A stretch of DNA of 64,000 nucleotides from Drechmeria coniospora (Eukaryota; Ascomycota; Sordariomycetes; Hypocreales; Ophiocordycipitaceae). Position 1 is the first letter of the stretch, and each line of letters opens with the position of its first letter. Under the pieces are notes generated by a model, which saw only the letters and a program-made list of their open reading frames with translations, was not told where the DNA came from and did not search any database. The stretch lies in assembly GCF_001625195.1 (NCBI RefSeq), contig NC_054389.1, positions 124,001 through 188,000 on the forward strand, written 5' to 3'. Positions 44,868 to 57,900 of this stretch are shown here, one piece after another. A program made the position numbers and the translations under genes.

Positions 44868-46658
44868 TATTATATGTATATAGTGACCAATAGTAGACTA
44901 GGATCACGTAATTGTGTGGAGCACGATTACGGAGAGGATAAAAGTGGCCGATCAGGGGCAGCCTCTTTTCCCTCATCTCGTACCAAATTGAATCCATTGA
45001 AAGAGATCTCTTGTTACCAGTTTCCCCCAGAACCGAACCAACATATACTATTTGAGAAATTCCGACTAGTAGTACAGGGCCAAAGTGAATACGATAAACG
45101 GTTTATTTTAAAAAAAATCCCCAACAATCCTACGCTGCAGCCAACGCCTTATACTAGCTATAGCACCAATGCTACAGCAACAGTACGGATTCCAACTAGC
45201 ACTACGGGATATTACACAGGCATATACCCAGTCGGCTACCCATTGTACCGCGAAATCCTTGCAAGACCGCCTCGGAAAATTAAAAATAGGTACCCGGATA
45301 TATTCCGCGTTATGCGACCATTATATGGTATCCCAGAGGCAGGAGCACATTGGTTCCTTATGTATCAGAACCACTACAGGGAACAGTTAGAAATGGATCA
45401 AAGTAGCTACAATCCATGCCTAATGGTATCACGTTCCAATAGTACAGCTATTGGTATTATAGGAATGCAGACTGACGATACAATCCAACTGGGTAATAAT
45501 GTATTTATGGAAAGGGAAGACCAAAGTCTACAACAACACAATATTACTGCAAAGCCAAAGACGGTACTAACTGATAGATCCGTTAAAGACTTTAACGGTC
45601 TACAAATTAGTATTAATAAGGGTATTATTAACACACGCCAGAAAGGTCAAGCAAATAACCTTCAACTAGTCGACGCAAATAATCCCGACCGCAACCAGCA
45701 ATATATCCAACAACGGGCACGTAGAGCATACTTAGCCTCAATTTGTCAACCAGAGGCAGCAATGGATTATTCGGTAGCAGCACAAGCACAGTTACCTACG
45801 GATAACGATCTTATTGCACTTAACCGACGAATACAATGGCAATTGGGCTATAAGGACCGTGGACTACGATTTTTACCATTGTCTATTACGGACCTAAAGA
45901 TATTTATCTTTGCGGATGGGTCATTTGCTAATAACAAGGACTCGACCTCCCAGATTGGCTATATTATTGTACTGGCCAATGAAACAGAACACACAGATGA
46001 GCAGTTCGAAATACAGGGTAACAATATGCATTGGTCATCCACTAAGTGTAAACCAGTTAACAGAAGTGTACTTGCTTCCGAGATATATGGTACTATATCT
46101 GCCTTGGATATGGGCTATGTATTAACCCAAACAGTTAGCACAATTGCCAGCCGACTACAGATACCTAATATCCCCCTTATTATGTGTGCGGACTCGTATT
46201 CGCTATACGAATGCCTAGTTAAACTAGGATCAACAACCGAAAAAAGGTTAATAATTGACATTATGGCAATACGACAGAGTTATGAGCGACGAGAAATATC
46301 TGAAATCTGTTGGATAAATAGTAGTAATAACCCAGCCGATGCAATGACAAAGGTACAGTCCAATAAGGTACTGGAACGACTAGTATCTACGAATCAGATT
46401 GATATACGCATTGAAGGTTGGGTCGATAGGGAGTAGAGGAGCAAGATGGATTTTTAGCACTTTTTAAAGAGCTGCTTGTATCTGTTATATGTATATAGTA
46501 GCCAATAGTAGACTAGGATCACGTAATCGTGTAGAGCATGATTCTGGAGAGGATAAAAGTGGCCGCTCAGGGGCAGCCTCTTTCCCCTCCTTTCGTACCA
46601 AATTGAATCCATTGAAAGAGATCTCTTGTTACCAGTTTCCCCCAGAACCGAACTAACA
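44868..46658 (+). mobile_element. Copia element with two LTRs and large internal deletion (family Z)
   Basis: Left LTR 44868-45043 and right LTR 46483-46658 (176 bp each, about 90% alike by eye; TGTTATATG to CTAACA, the left copy starting TA through a G-to-A change). The internal region is only 1.44 kb instead of the usual 4-5 kb. Flanks TTGTG and GTATC do not match. Further LTR ends of this family lie at 18528, 35575, 39562 and 46873. Confidence 0.85.
45047..46436 (+). pseudogene. Copia pol remnant: end of reverse transcriptase and RNase H
   Basis: The reading frame is uninterrupted to TAG, but it begins inside the 5' LTR and has lost gag, protease, integrase and the first part of reverse transcriptase. 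It shows the RT segment LYGIPEAGAHWF (LYGLKQAPRAWY in intact Copia) and a degenerate active site QTDDT in place of YVDD. RNase H follows, with FADGSFANNKDSTSQIGYI, SEIYGTISALDMGYV, CADSYSLYECLVK and NNPADAMTK. The element is non-autonomous. The open frame suggests that the deletion is recent or that the remnant was copied by a helper. Confidence 0.85.
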
Positions 46659-46672
46659 GTATCGACCCTACA

Positions 46673-46734
46673 AGATAGCTTCTTATGCTATGCGTTCTTA
46701 TACTATACGGAACGCATAGCATAAGAAGCTATCT
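46673..46734. repeat. perfect 25-bp inverted repeat, 12-nt loop
   Basis: Arms 46673-46697 and 46710-46734 are exact reverse complements (AGATAGCTTCTTATGCTATG ...), with loop TTATACTATACG. It lies between the Copia right LTR and the 3' end of adhesin 3. It could be a miniature transposon end-pair, a replication-slippage product or a transcript hairpin. Confidence 0.9.
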
Positions 46735-46872
46735 ACTGTAATGCGTAGAATTACTCTCGTATGTATCTTTTTGTACTGCATAGGCACTAAATTGTTATAG
46801 CGAGGCGATATAGGGCGCTAGGCGAAAAATCGTGTGCATAGAGGAAACGGTTCGTATAATTATGAGTACTCC

Positions 46873-46935
46873 ATACCAAATTTGAATTATTCAAGGAGGT
46901 CTCTTGTTACCAGTTTCCCCCAGATCCGAACCAAT
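46873..46935 (+). mobile_element. truncated family Z LTR end beside adhesin 3
   Basis: Matches the last ~60 bp of the Copia LTRs (GTCTCTTGTTACCAGTTTCC, CGAACCAA). It ends about 17 bp from the adhesin 3 stop codon at 46953. Confidence 0.7.
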
Positions 46936-46952
46936 ACCCTTTGGATACTAAA

Positions 46953-48965
46953 TCAACTACAAAGGAGCGGATAAGCGCGGCCAGTAAAATCATCAGGGTT
47001 AGAGGCACTAGGTACAATAACAGCTTGGCCTGGTAGTGAAACGGTAAACCAGTTGGCAAACGGTCCGCCCCATTGGCCGTAAACGAAGCGGAAGGGGTAG
47101 GCAAAGCCGGCCGCTAAGTACTTGGAAACACATTTATTCGGGTCGAAAGCGTAAGCTGATATGAGTGGTATCGAAACCGAATCGATAAAACCTGTATCAC
47201 AATCGAACGCATTTCCATCGCCAAGGAAAAAGAATCCCCCGTTATCAGCCTGATTACAGAACGTATATATTCCAGTTGTCGGTGGTACATAATAGCCTTG
47301 ATTAACTAATGAAAAGTTATTTGTAGTTACTGCAGGGTTAAATAATGGTGCCACCATATGAAACGACATTGTGTTAGTAACCCTTTCTGCTATTGGAATT
47401 TGATTAAGATAGGTATTAGGACCGCGTCCAGTAATCGAACCAAGACCAGAAGAATTAGGTTCATTTGGATAGTAGTATGACTTGAATCCAGATGGTGAGC
47501 TAGGTGCACAAGAAGGCTGCAAGGTAGCCAGTACACACGCCCCTGTAGGAAATTCCGTAACAATAACACTAGTAGTACAGGGGTGGGTGCAGCCTGTTGC
47601 TGGTGTGACTGTTTGTGTACCGACTATGCTTCCAGGTACTGTTGTTGTAACTATTTTATCGGGAATACAGAGGAGCGGATAAGCACGGCCAGTAAAATCA
47701 TCAGGGTTAGAGGCACTAGGTGCAATAACAGCTTGGCCTGGTAGTGAAACGGTAAACCAGTTAGCAAACTGTGCTCCCCACTGGCCGTAAACGAAGCGGA
47801 AGGGGTAGGCAAAGCCGGCCGCTAAGTACTTGGAAACACATTTATTCGGGTCGAAAGCGTAAGCTGATATGAGTGGTATCGAAACCGAATCGATAAAACC
47901 TGTATCACAATCGAACGCATTTCCATCGCCAAGGAAAAAGAATCCCCCGTTATCAGCCTGATTACAGAACGTATATATTCCAGTTGTTGGTGGTACATAA
48001 TAGCCTTGATTAACCAATGAAAAGTTATTTATATTTACTGCAGGATTGAATGATGGAGCCACCATATGAAACGACATCGTAAAAGTAAGCCTTTCTGCTA
48101 TTGGAGTTTGATTAAGATACGTATTAGGACCGCGTCCAGTAATCGAACCAAGACCAGAAGAATTAGGTTCATTTGGATAGTAGTATGACTTGAATCCAGA
48201 TGGTGAGATAGGTGCACAAGAAGGCTGCAAGGTAGCAAGCACACAAGCCCCCGTAGGAAATTCAGTAACAATAACACTAGTAGTACAGGGGTGAGTACAG
48301 CCTGTTGTTGGTGGGACTGTTTGTGTACCAACTATGCTTCCAGGTACTGTTGTTGTAACTATCTTATCGGGAATACAGAGCAGCGGATAAGCACGGCCAG
48401 TAAAATCATCAGGATTAGATGCAGCAGGTACAATAACAGCTTGGCCTGGTAGTGAAACGGTAAACCAGTTGGCAAACGGTCCGCCCCATTGGCCGTAAAC
48501 GAAGCGGAAGGGGTAGGCGAAGCCGGCCTCCAAGTACTTAGAAATACATTTATTCGGGTCGAAAGCGTAAGCTGATATAAGTGGTATCGAAACCGAATCG
48601 ATAAAACCTGTATCACAATCGAACGCATTTCCATCGCCAAGGAAAAAGAATCCCCCGTTATCAGCCTGATTACAGAACGTATATATTCCAGTTGTCGGTG
48701 GTACATAATAGCCTTGATTAACTAATGAAAAGTTATTTGTAGTTACTGCAGGGTTAAATAATGGTGCCACCATATGAAACGACATTGTGTTAGTAAGCCT
48801 GTCTGCTATTGGAGTTTGATTAAGATAGCTATTAGGACCACGTCCAGTAATCGAACCGAGACCAGAAGCATTGGGTTCATTTGGATAGTAGTATGACTTG
48901 AATCCAGATGGTAAGATAGGTGCACAAGAAGGCTGCAAGGTAGCAAGTATACAAGCCCCCGTAGG
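46953..48965 (-). repeat. 708-bp tandem triplication of GLEYA domain plus linker
   Basis: CTTGAATCCAGATGGT recurs at 47481, 48189 and 48897, exactly 708 bp (236 codons) apart. Substitutions are few, so the duplications are young or kept alike by conversion. Confidence 0.92.
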
Positions 48966-51900
48966 AACGTAAATACTAGTAGTTGATGGAACGACGATAA
49001 CAACAGTACCAGTAGAGGCAGTACCGATCGGTGGTAGAGTCGTAATTGATGTTTGAGTGCCTGTACCGGTACTGGTCAATGTAGTGTATGGTCCAGTAAA
49101 TTTGGATGATGGAATAACGATAATGACAGTACCAGTAGAGTCAGTACCGCTTGGTAGTAGAGTTGTAATTAATGTTTGGGTTCCTGTACCGGTACTAGTG
49201 ATTGTAGTATATGGTGTTGTGAATGCGGATGATGGAATTGCAATAATGACAGTACCGATAGTATCAGTACCTCCTGGTGGTAGGGTCGTAATTGAAGTTT
49301 GTGTACCTGTGCCGGTACTAGTCAATGTAGTGTATGGTCCAGTAAATATGGATGATGGAATAACGATAATAACAGTACCAGTAGAGTCAGTACCGCTTGG
49401 TAGTAGGGTCGTAATTGACGTCTGGGTACCTGTACCGGTACTAGTTATTGTAGTGTATGGTCCTGTATATCTGGATGATGGAATGACAATAATAACAGTA
49501 CCAGTAGAGTCAGTACCGCTCGGTGGCAGAGTCGTAATAGACGTTTGGGTACCTGTACCAGTACTTGTAGTAGTAGTATATGGTCCAGTAAATATAATAG
49601 GACCAACGGTAACAATAATTCTCGTAGGACAGTTACCAATACATCCAGCGGATGGTAAAATAGTACTAATTCCCGATATCGGTCCCGTAGTAGATTCTGT
49701 AATAACACCTGTTGTGCTAATGGTTATAATAAGCCTTGTAGGACAGTTACCTATACATCCAGCTGAAGGCGGTACCGTACTTGTACCAGCTATTGGTCCG
49801 TAGGTGGTTTCAAGAATAAGACCGCTAGTACCGACGGTTATAATAATTCTTGTAGGGCAGTTACCGATACACCCAGAAGATGGTGGAATTGTACTGCTAC
49901 CAAGCGTTGGTCCATACGTATATTCTGTAATTGCATCTGTCGTACCGATAGTAACTAGTACTCTAGTAGGACAAAAGCCAATGCATCCGAGAGAAGGAAG
50001 TATTGTACTAGTCCCAGCCGTCGGCCCATAAGTTGATTCGGTAGTTATACCGCCAGAAGGACCAACAGTAACAATAATTCTAGTAGGACAGTTGCCAATA
50101 CATCCAGCGGATGGTAAAATAGTACTAATTCCTGATATTGGTCCTACAGTGGATTCTGTAATAACACCTGTTGTACTGATAGTTATAATAAGCCTTGTCG
50201 GACAGTTACCAGTACATCCAGCTAAAGGTGGTACAGTACTTGTACCAGCTGTTGGTCCGTAGGTGGTTTCAAGAATAACACCGCTAGTACCGACGGTTAC
50301 AATAATTCTTGTAGGGCAGTTGCCGATACACCCAGAAGATGGTGGAATTGTACTGCTACCGGGCGTTGGTCCATATGTGGATTCTGTAATTGCATCTGTC
50401 GTAACGACGGTAATTTGTATCCTAGTAGGACAAAAGCCAATACATCCTAGAGAAGGGAGTATTGTACTAGTCCCAGCCGTTGGTCCATAGGTTGATTCGG
50501 TAGTTATACCGCCAGAAGGACCGACAGTAACGATAATCCTTGTAGGGCAGTTACCAATACATCCAGCGGATGGTAAAATAGTACTAATTCCCGATGTCGG
50601 TCCTATAGTAGATTCTGTAATAACACCTGTTGTACTGATAGTTATAATAAGCCTTGTAGGACAGTTACCTGTACAACCAGCTGAAGGCGGTACCGTACTT
50701 GTACCAGCTGTTGGTCCGTAGGTGGTTTCAAGAATAAGACCACTAGTTCCGACAGTTACAATAATTTTTGTAGGGCAGTTGCCGATACACCCAGAAGATG
50801 GTGGAATTGTACTGCTACCGGGCGTTGGTCCATATGTGGATTCTGTAATTGCATCTGTCGTAACGACGGTAATTTGTATCCTAGTAGGACAAAAGCCAAT
50901 ACATCCTAGAGAAGGGAGTATTGTACTAGTCCCAGCCGTTGGTCCATAGGTTGATTCGGTAGTTATACCGCCAGAAGGACCGACAGTAACAATAATCCTT
51001 GTAGGGCAGTTACCAATACATCCAGCGGATGGTAAAATAGTACTAATTCCCGATGTCGGTCCTATAGTAGATTCTGTAATAACACCTGTTGTACTGATAG
51101 TTATAATAAGCCTTGTAGGACAGTTACCTGTACATCCAGCTGAAGGCGGTACCGTACTTGTACCAGCTGTTGGTCCGTAGGTGGTTTCAAGAATAAGACC
51201 ACTAGTTCCGACAGTTACAATAATTTTTGTAGGGCAGTTGCCAATACATCCAGAAGATGGTAGAATTGTACTAATCCCGGGCGTTGGTCCATACGTAGAT
51301 TCTGTAATTGCATCTATAGTACCGACGGTAACTAGTACCCTAGTGGGACAAAAGCCAATACATCCTAGAGAAGGGAGTATTGTACTAGTCCCAGCCGTTG
51401 GTCCATAGGTTGATTCGGTAGCTATACCGCCAGAAGGACCGACAGTAACGATAATCCTTGTAGGGCAGTTACCAATACATCCAGCGGATGGTAAAATAGT
51501 ACTAATTCCCGATGTCGGTCCTATAGTAGATTCTGTAATAACACCTGTTGTACTGATAGTTATAATAAGCCTTGTAGGACAGTTACCTGTACATCCAGCT
51601 GAAGGCGGTACCGTACTTGTACCAGCTGTTGGTCCGTAGGTGGTTTCAAGAATAAGACCACTAGTTCCGACAGTTACAATAATTTTTGTAGGGCAGTTGC
51701 CAATACATCCAGAAGATGGTAGAATTGTACTAATCCCGGGCGTTGGTCCATACGTAGATTCTGTAATTGCATCTATAGTACCGACGGTAACTAGTACCCT
51801 AGTGGGACAAAAGCCAATACATCCTAGAGAAGGGAGTATTGTACTAGTCCCAGCCGTTGGTCCATAGGTTGATTCGGTAGTTATACCGCCAGAAGGACCA

Positions 51901-54900
51901 ACAGTAACAATAATCCTCGTAGGACAGTTACCAATACATCCAGCGGATGGTAAAATAGTACTAATTCCTGGTGTCGGTCCTATAGTGGATTCTGTAATAA
52001 CACCTGTTGTACTAATAGTTATAATAAGCCTTGTCGGACAATTACCTGTACATCCAGCTGAAGGTGGTACCGTACTTGTACCAGCTGTTGGTCCATAGGT
52101 GGTTTCAAGAATAAGACCACTAGTACCGACAGTTACAATAATTCTTGTAGGGCAGTTGCCGATACATCCAGAAGATGGTGGAATTGTACTGCTGCCGGAC
52201 GTTGGTCCATATGTGGATTCTGTAATCGCATCTGTCGTACCGATAGTAACTAGTACCCTAGTAGGACAAAAGCCAATGCATCCTAGAGAAGGGAGTATTG
52301 TACTAGTCCCAGCAGTCGGGCCATAAGTTGATTCGGTAGTTATACCGCCAGAAGGACCAACAGTAACAATAATTCTCGTGGGACAATTACCAATACATCC
52401 AGTAGATGGTAAAATAGTACTAGTTCCTGATATTGGTCCTACAGTGGATTCTGTAATAACACCTATCGTACTGATAGTTATAATAAGCCTTGTAGGACAG
52501 TTACCTGTACATCCAGCTAATGGTGGTACCGTACTTGTACCAGCTGTTGGTCCGTAGGTGGTTTCAAGAATAAGACCACTAGTACCGACAGTTACAATAA
52601 TTTTTGTAGGGCAATTGCCGATACATCCAGAAGATGGTAGAATTGTACTAATCCCGGGCGTTGGTCCATACGTAGATTCTGTAATTGCATCTGTCGTACC
52701 GACGGTAACTAGTACCCTAGTAGGACAAAAGCCAATACATCCTAGAGAAGGGGGTATTGTACTAGTCCCAGCCGTTGGTCCATAGGTTGATTCGGTAGTT
52801 ATACCGCCAGAAGGACCAACAGTAACGATAATTCTCGTAGGGCAGTTACCAATACATCCAGCGAATGGTAAAATAGTACTAATTCCTGATGTCGGTCCTA
52901 TAGTAGATTCTGTAATAACACCTGTTGTACTAATAGTTATAATAAGCCTTGTAGGACAGTTACCTGTACATCCAGCTGAAGGTGGTACCGTACTGGTGCC
53001 AGCTATTGGTCCGTAGGTGGTTTCAAGAATAAGACCACTAGTTCCGATAGTTACAATAATTTTTGTAGGGCAATTGCCGATACATCCAGAAGATGGTTGA
53101 ATTGTACTGCTACCGGGCGTTGGTCCATACGTAGATTCTGTAATCGCATCTGTAGTACCGACGGTAACTAGTACTCTAGTAGGACAATAGCCAATGCATC
53201 CTAGAGAAGGGAGTATTGTACTAGTCCCAGATGTCGGTCCATAGGTTGATTCGGTAGTTATACCGCCACTTGTGATATATGGTCCAGTAAATGTAGATGA
53301 TGGAACAACCATAATGATAGTACCAGTAGAGTCAGTGCCACTCGGTGGCAGGGTCGTAATTGACGTCCGTGTACCTGTACCGGTACTAGTTATTGTAGAA
53401 TATGGTCCAGTAAATGTAGATGATGGAATAACCATAATGACAGTACCAGTAGAGTCAGTGCCAGTCGGTGGCAGGGTTGTAATTAACGTCTCTAAACCTG
53501 TACCGGTACTGATGATTGTAGTATATGGTCCAGTAAATGTAGATGATGGAATAACCATAATGACAGTACCAGTAGAGTCAGTGCCACTTGGTGGCAGGGT
53601 CGTAATTGACGTCCGTGAACCTGTACTGGTACTAGTCATTGTAGTATATGGTCCAGTAAATGTAGACGATGGAATAACCATAATAACAGTTCCAGTAGGG
53701 TCAGTGCCACTCGGTGGCATGGTTGTAATTAACGTCTCGAAACCTGTACCGGTGCTGGTCATTGTAGTATATGGTCCTGTAAATGTAGATGATGGAATAA
53801 CCATAATGACAGTACCAGTAGAGTCAGTGCCACTCGGTGGCAGGGTCGTAATTGACGTCCGTGTACCTGTACCGGTGCTAGTCATTATAGTATATGGTCC
53901 AGTAAATGTAGATGATGGAATAACAATAATGACAGTACCAGTAGAGTCAGTGCCACTCGGTAGCAGGGTCGTAATTGACGTCCGTGAACCTGTACCGGTG
54001 CTGGTCATTGTAGTATATGGTCCAGTAAATGTAGATGATGGAATAACCATAATGACAGTACCAGTAGAGTCAGTGCCACTCGGTGGCGGGGTCGTAATTG
54101 ACGTCCGTGTACCTGTACCGGTGCTGGTCATTGTAGTATATGGTCCTGTAAATGTAGATGATGGAATAACCATAATGACAGTACCAGTAGAGTCAGTGCC
54201 ACTCGGTGGCAGGGTCGTAATTGACGTCCGTGTACCTGTACCGGTGCTAGTCATTATAGTATATGGTCCAGTAAATGTAGATGATGGAATAACCATAATG
54301 ACAGTACCAGTAGAGTCAGTGCCACTCGGTGGCAGGGTCGTAATTGACGTCCGTGTACCTGTACCGGTACTTGTCACTGTAGTATATGGTCCAGTAAATG
54401 TAGACGATGGAATAACCATAATAACAGTACCAGTAGGGTCAGTGCCACTCGGTGGCAGGGTTGTAATTAACGTCTCGAAACTTGTACCGGTACTGATGAT
54501 TGTAGTATACGGTCCAGTAAATGTGGATGATGGAATAACCATAATGACAGTACCAGTAGAGTCAGTGCCACTTGGTGGCAGGGTCGTAATTGACGTCCTT
54601 GTACCTGTACCGGTACTAGTTATTGTAATATATAGTCCAGTAAAAGTAGACGATGGAATGACCACAATGACAGTACCAATAGAGTCAGTGCCACTCGGTC
54701 GTATGGTTGTAATTGACGTATCGAAACCTGTACCAGTACTGATAATTGTAGTATATGGTCCAGTAAATATAGATGATGGAATAACCATAATGACAGTACC
54801 AGTAGAGTCAGTGCCAGTCGGTACTAGGGTCGTAATTGACGTCCTTGTACCTGTACCGGTACTGGTCATTGTAGTATATGGTCCAGTAAATGTAGATGAT

Positions 54901-57900
54901 GGAACAACCATAATGATAGTACCAGTAGAGTCAGTGCCACTCGGTGGCAGGGTCGTAATTGACGTCCGTGTACCTGTACCGGTACTAGTTATTGTAGTAT
55001 ATGGTCCAGTAAATGTAGATGATGGAATAACCATAATAACAGTACCAGTAGAGTCAGTGCCACTTGGTGGTAGGGTTGTAATTAACGTCTCGAAACCTGT
55101 ACCGGTACTAATGATTGTAGTATATGGTCCAGTAAATGTGGATGATGGAATAACCATAATGACAGTACCAGTAGAGTTAGTGCCACTCGGTGGCAGGGTC
55201 GTAATTGACGTCCGTGTACCTGTACCGGTACTAGTTATTGTACTATATGGTCCAGTAAATGTAGACGATGGAATAACCATAATAACAGTTCCAGTAGGGT
55301 CAGTGCCACTCGGTGGCATGGTTGTAATTAACGTCTCGAAACCTGTACCAGTACTAATAATTGTAGTATATGGTCCAGTAAATGTAGATAATGGAATAAC
55401 CATAATGATAGTACCAGTAGAGTCAATGCCACGCGGTGGCAGGGTCGTAATTGACGTCCGTGTACCTGTACCGGTACTAGTTATTGTAGTATATGGTCCA
55501 GTAAATGTAGATGATGGAATAACCATAATAACAGTACCAGTAGGGTCAGTGCCACTCGGTGGCATGGTTGTAATTAACGTCTCGAAACCTGTACCAGTAC
55601 TGATGATTGTAGTATATGGTCCAGTAAATGTGGATGATGGTATAACCATAATAACAGTACCAGTAGAGTCAGTTCCACTCGGGGGCAGGGTCGTAATTGA
55701 CGTCCGTATACCTGTACCGGTACTAGTTATTGTAGTATATGGTCCAGTAAATGTAGATGAGGGAATAACCATAATGACAGTACCAGTAGAGTCAGTGCCA
55801 CTCGGTGGCAGGGTTGTAATTGACGTCCTTGTACCTGTACCGGTACTAATCATTGTAGTATATGGTCCAGTAAATGTAGATGAGGGAATAACCATAATAA
55901 CAGTACCAGTAGACCCAGTGCCACTCGGTGGCAGGGTCGTAATTAACGTCCGTGTACCTGTACCGGTACTAGTTATTGTAGTATATGGTCCAGTAAATGT
56001 GGATAATGGAATAACCATAATGACAGTACCAGTAGGGTCAGTGCCAATTGGTGGCAGGGTTGTAATCAACGTCTCGAAACCTGTACCAGTACTGATGATT
56101 GTAGTATATGGTCCAGTGAATGTGTATGATGGAATTACCATAATGATTGTACCAGTAGAGTCAGTGCCACTCGGTGGCAGGGTCGTAATTGACGTCCGTA
56201 AACCTGTACCGGTACTGGTTATTGTAGTATATGGTCCAGTAGATCTAGATGATGGAATAACCATAATGACAGTACCAGTAGAGTCAGTGCCACTTGGTGG
56301 CAGGGTTGTAATTAACGTCTCGAAACCTGTACCAGTACTGATGATTGTAGTATATGGTCCTGTAAATATAGATAAAGGAATAATAACAATAATAGTACCA
56401 GTAGAGTCAGTACCGCTTGGTAGTAGGGTCGTAATTGACGTCTGGGAACCTGCGCCGGTACTGGTCATTGTAGTGTACGGTCCTGTAAATGTGGATGATG
56501 GAATAAAAATAATGATTGTACCACTAGGATCAGTACCGCTCGGTGGTAGGGTCGTACTTGACGTTTGTGTCCCTGTGCCAGTACTTGTAGTAGTAGTATA
56601 TGGTCCTGTAAATGTAGATAATGGAATAATAACAATAACAGTACCACTAGGGTCAGTACCGCTTGGTGGCAGGGTCTTAATTGACGTTTGGACACCTTTA
56701 GCGGTACTAGTTATTGTAGTGTATGGTCCAGTAAATTTGGATGATGGAATAACAACAATAACAGTACCACTGGGATCAGTACCTCTCGGTGGCAGGGTCG
56801 TAATTGACGTTTGGGTTCCTGTGCCGGTACTTGTAGTTGTAGTATATGGTCCAGTAAATGTGGATGATGGAATAACGATAATGACAGTACCAGTAGAGTC
56901 AGTACCGCTTGGTGGTAGGGTTGTAAATGACGTCTGGGTACCTATGCCGGTACTGGTAATTGTGGTGTATGGTCCTGTAAATGTAGATAAAGGAATAACG
57001 AGGATTACAGTACCGATTGTACTGGTTCCACTTGGTAGTAAAGTGGCAAGTGAGGTTTGCCATCCCGTGCCGGTACTGGTTGTTGTGGTATACGGACCTG
57101 TAAATGCTAATGAAGGCAGAATTACAATTACTGTACCGGTAGAGTTAGTACCGCTTGGTGGTAGAGTAGTATATAATGTTTGCAATCCCGTGCCGGTACT
57201 AGTTATTGTGGTATATGGTCCCGTAAATGATGTCGATGGGACGATGACAATCGCTGTTCCTGTCAGGTCCGTCCCACTTGGTATTATGAACTGGGTAGAA
57301 GTTTGATAATCTGTGCCAGTACTCGTAGTAGTTGCATATGGTCCAGTAAATAATGGCTTAATAATGATAATGGTACCGGTAGGGTCACCTGCAATGGGCG
57401 GCTGGGTTATGGTCAATGTCTTGGGGCCTGTTCCTGTTGTTGTAATTGTCGTAAACGGGCCTGTAAAGCTCGGGCCGGGTATTACGATAACAACTGTCCC
57501 TGTTAGATCAGTGCCATCAGGGGCGATAGAGATGGTAGAAGTAGCTGATCCAGTCCCGAAGCTGGTCATTGTCGTAAATGGTCCTGTAAAGGTCGGACTA
57601 GGTACCACGACAATGATTGTTCCCGAGACATCTGTTGCCGGAGGAGGAACTGATATGGTATAGATTCGAGACCCCAACCCAGTACTCGTAATTGTAACGA
57701 ATCGCCCGGCAAATGTCGTTCTAGGTCGAATGATAATGACCGTCCCGGTTAGGTCGGTACCAGAAGGACGAAGTGATATTGTTGAGGTCCCTAATGCCGT
57801 GCCGAAACTAGTAATTGTTGTGTAGGGACCCGTAAAAGTCGGACTAGGCCTCACGATGATAATCGTGCCGATTAAATCTGTGCCGGATGGTGGCAGCGAT

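Noticed and set aside
49597..53275. Regularly spaced repeats as a CRISPR array
   Set aside because: The units are contiguous coding sequence without unique spacers, in a eukaryotic gene.
53272..57306. 1344-codon + strand ORF
   Set aside because: Antisense shadow of the 123-bp repeats of adhesin 3.
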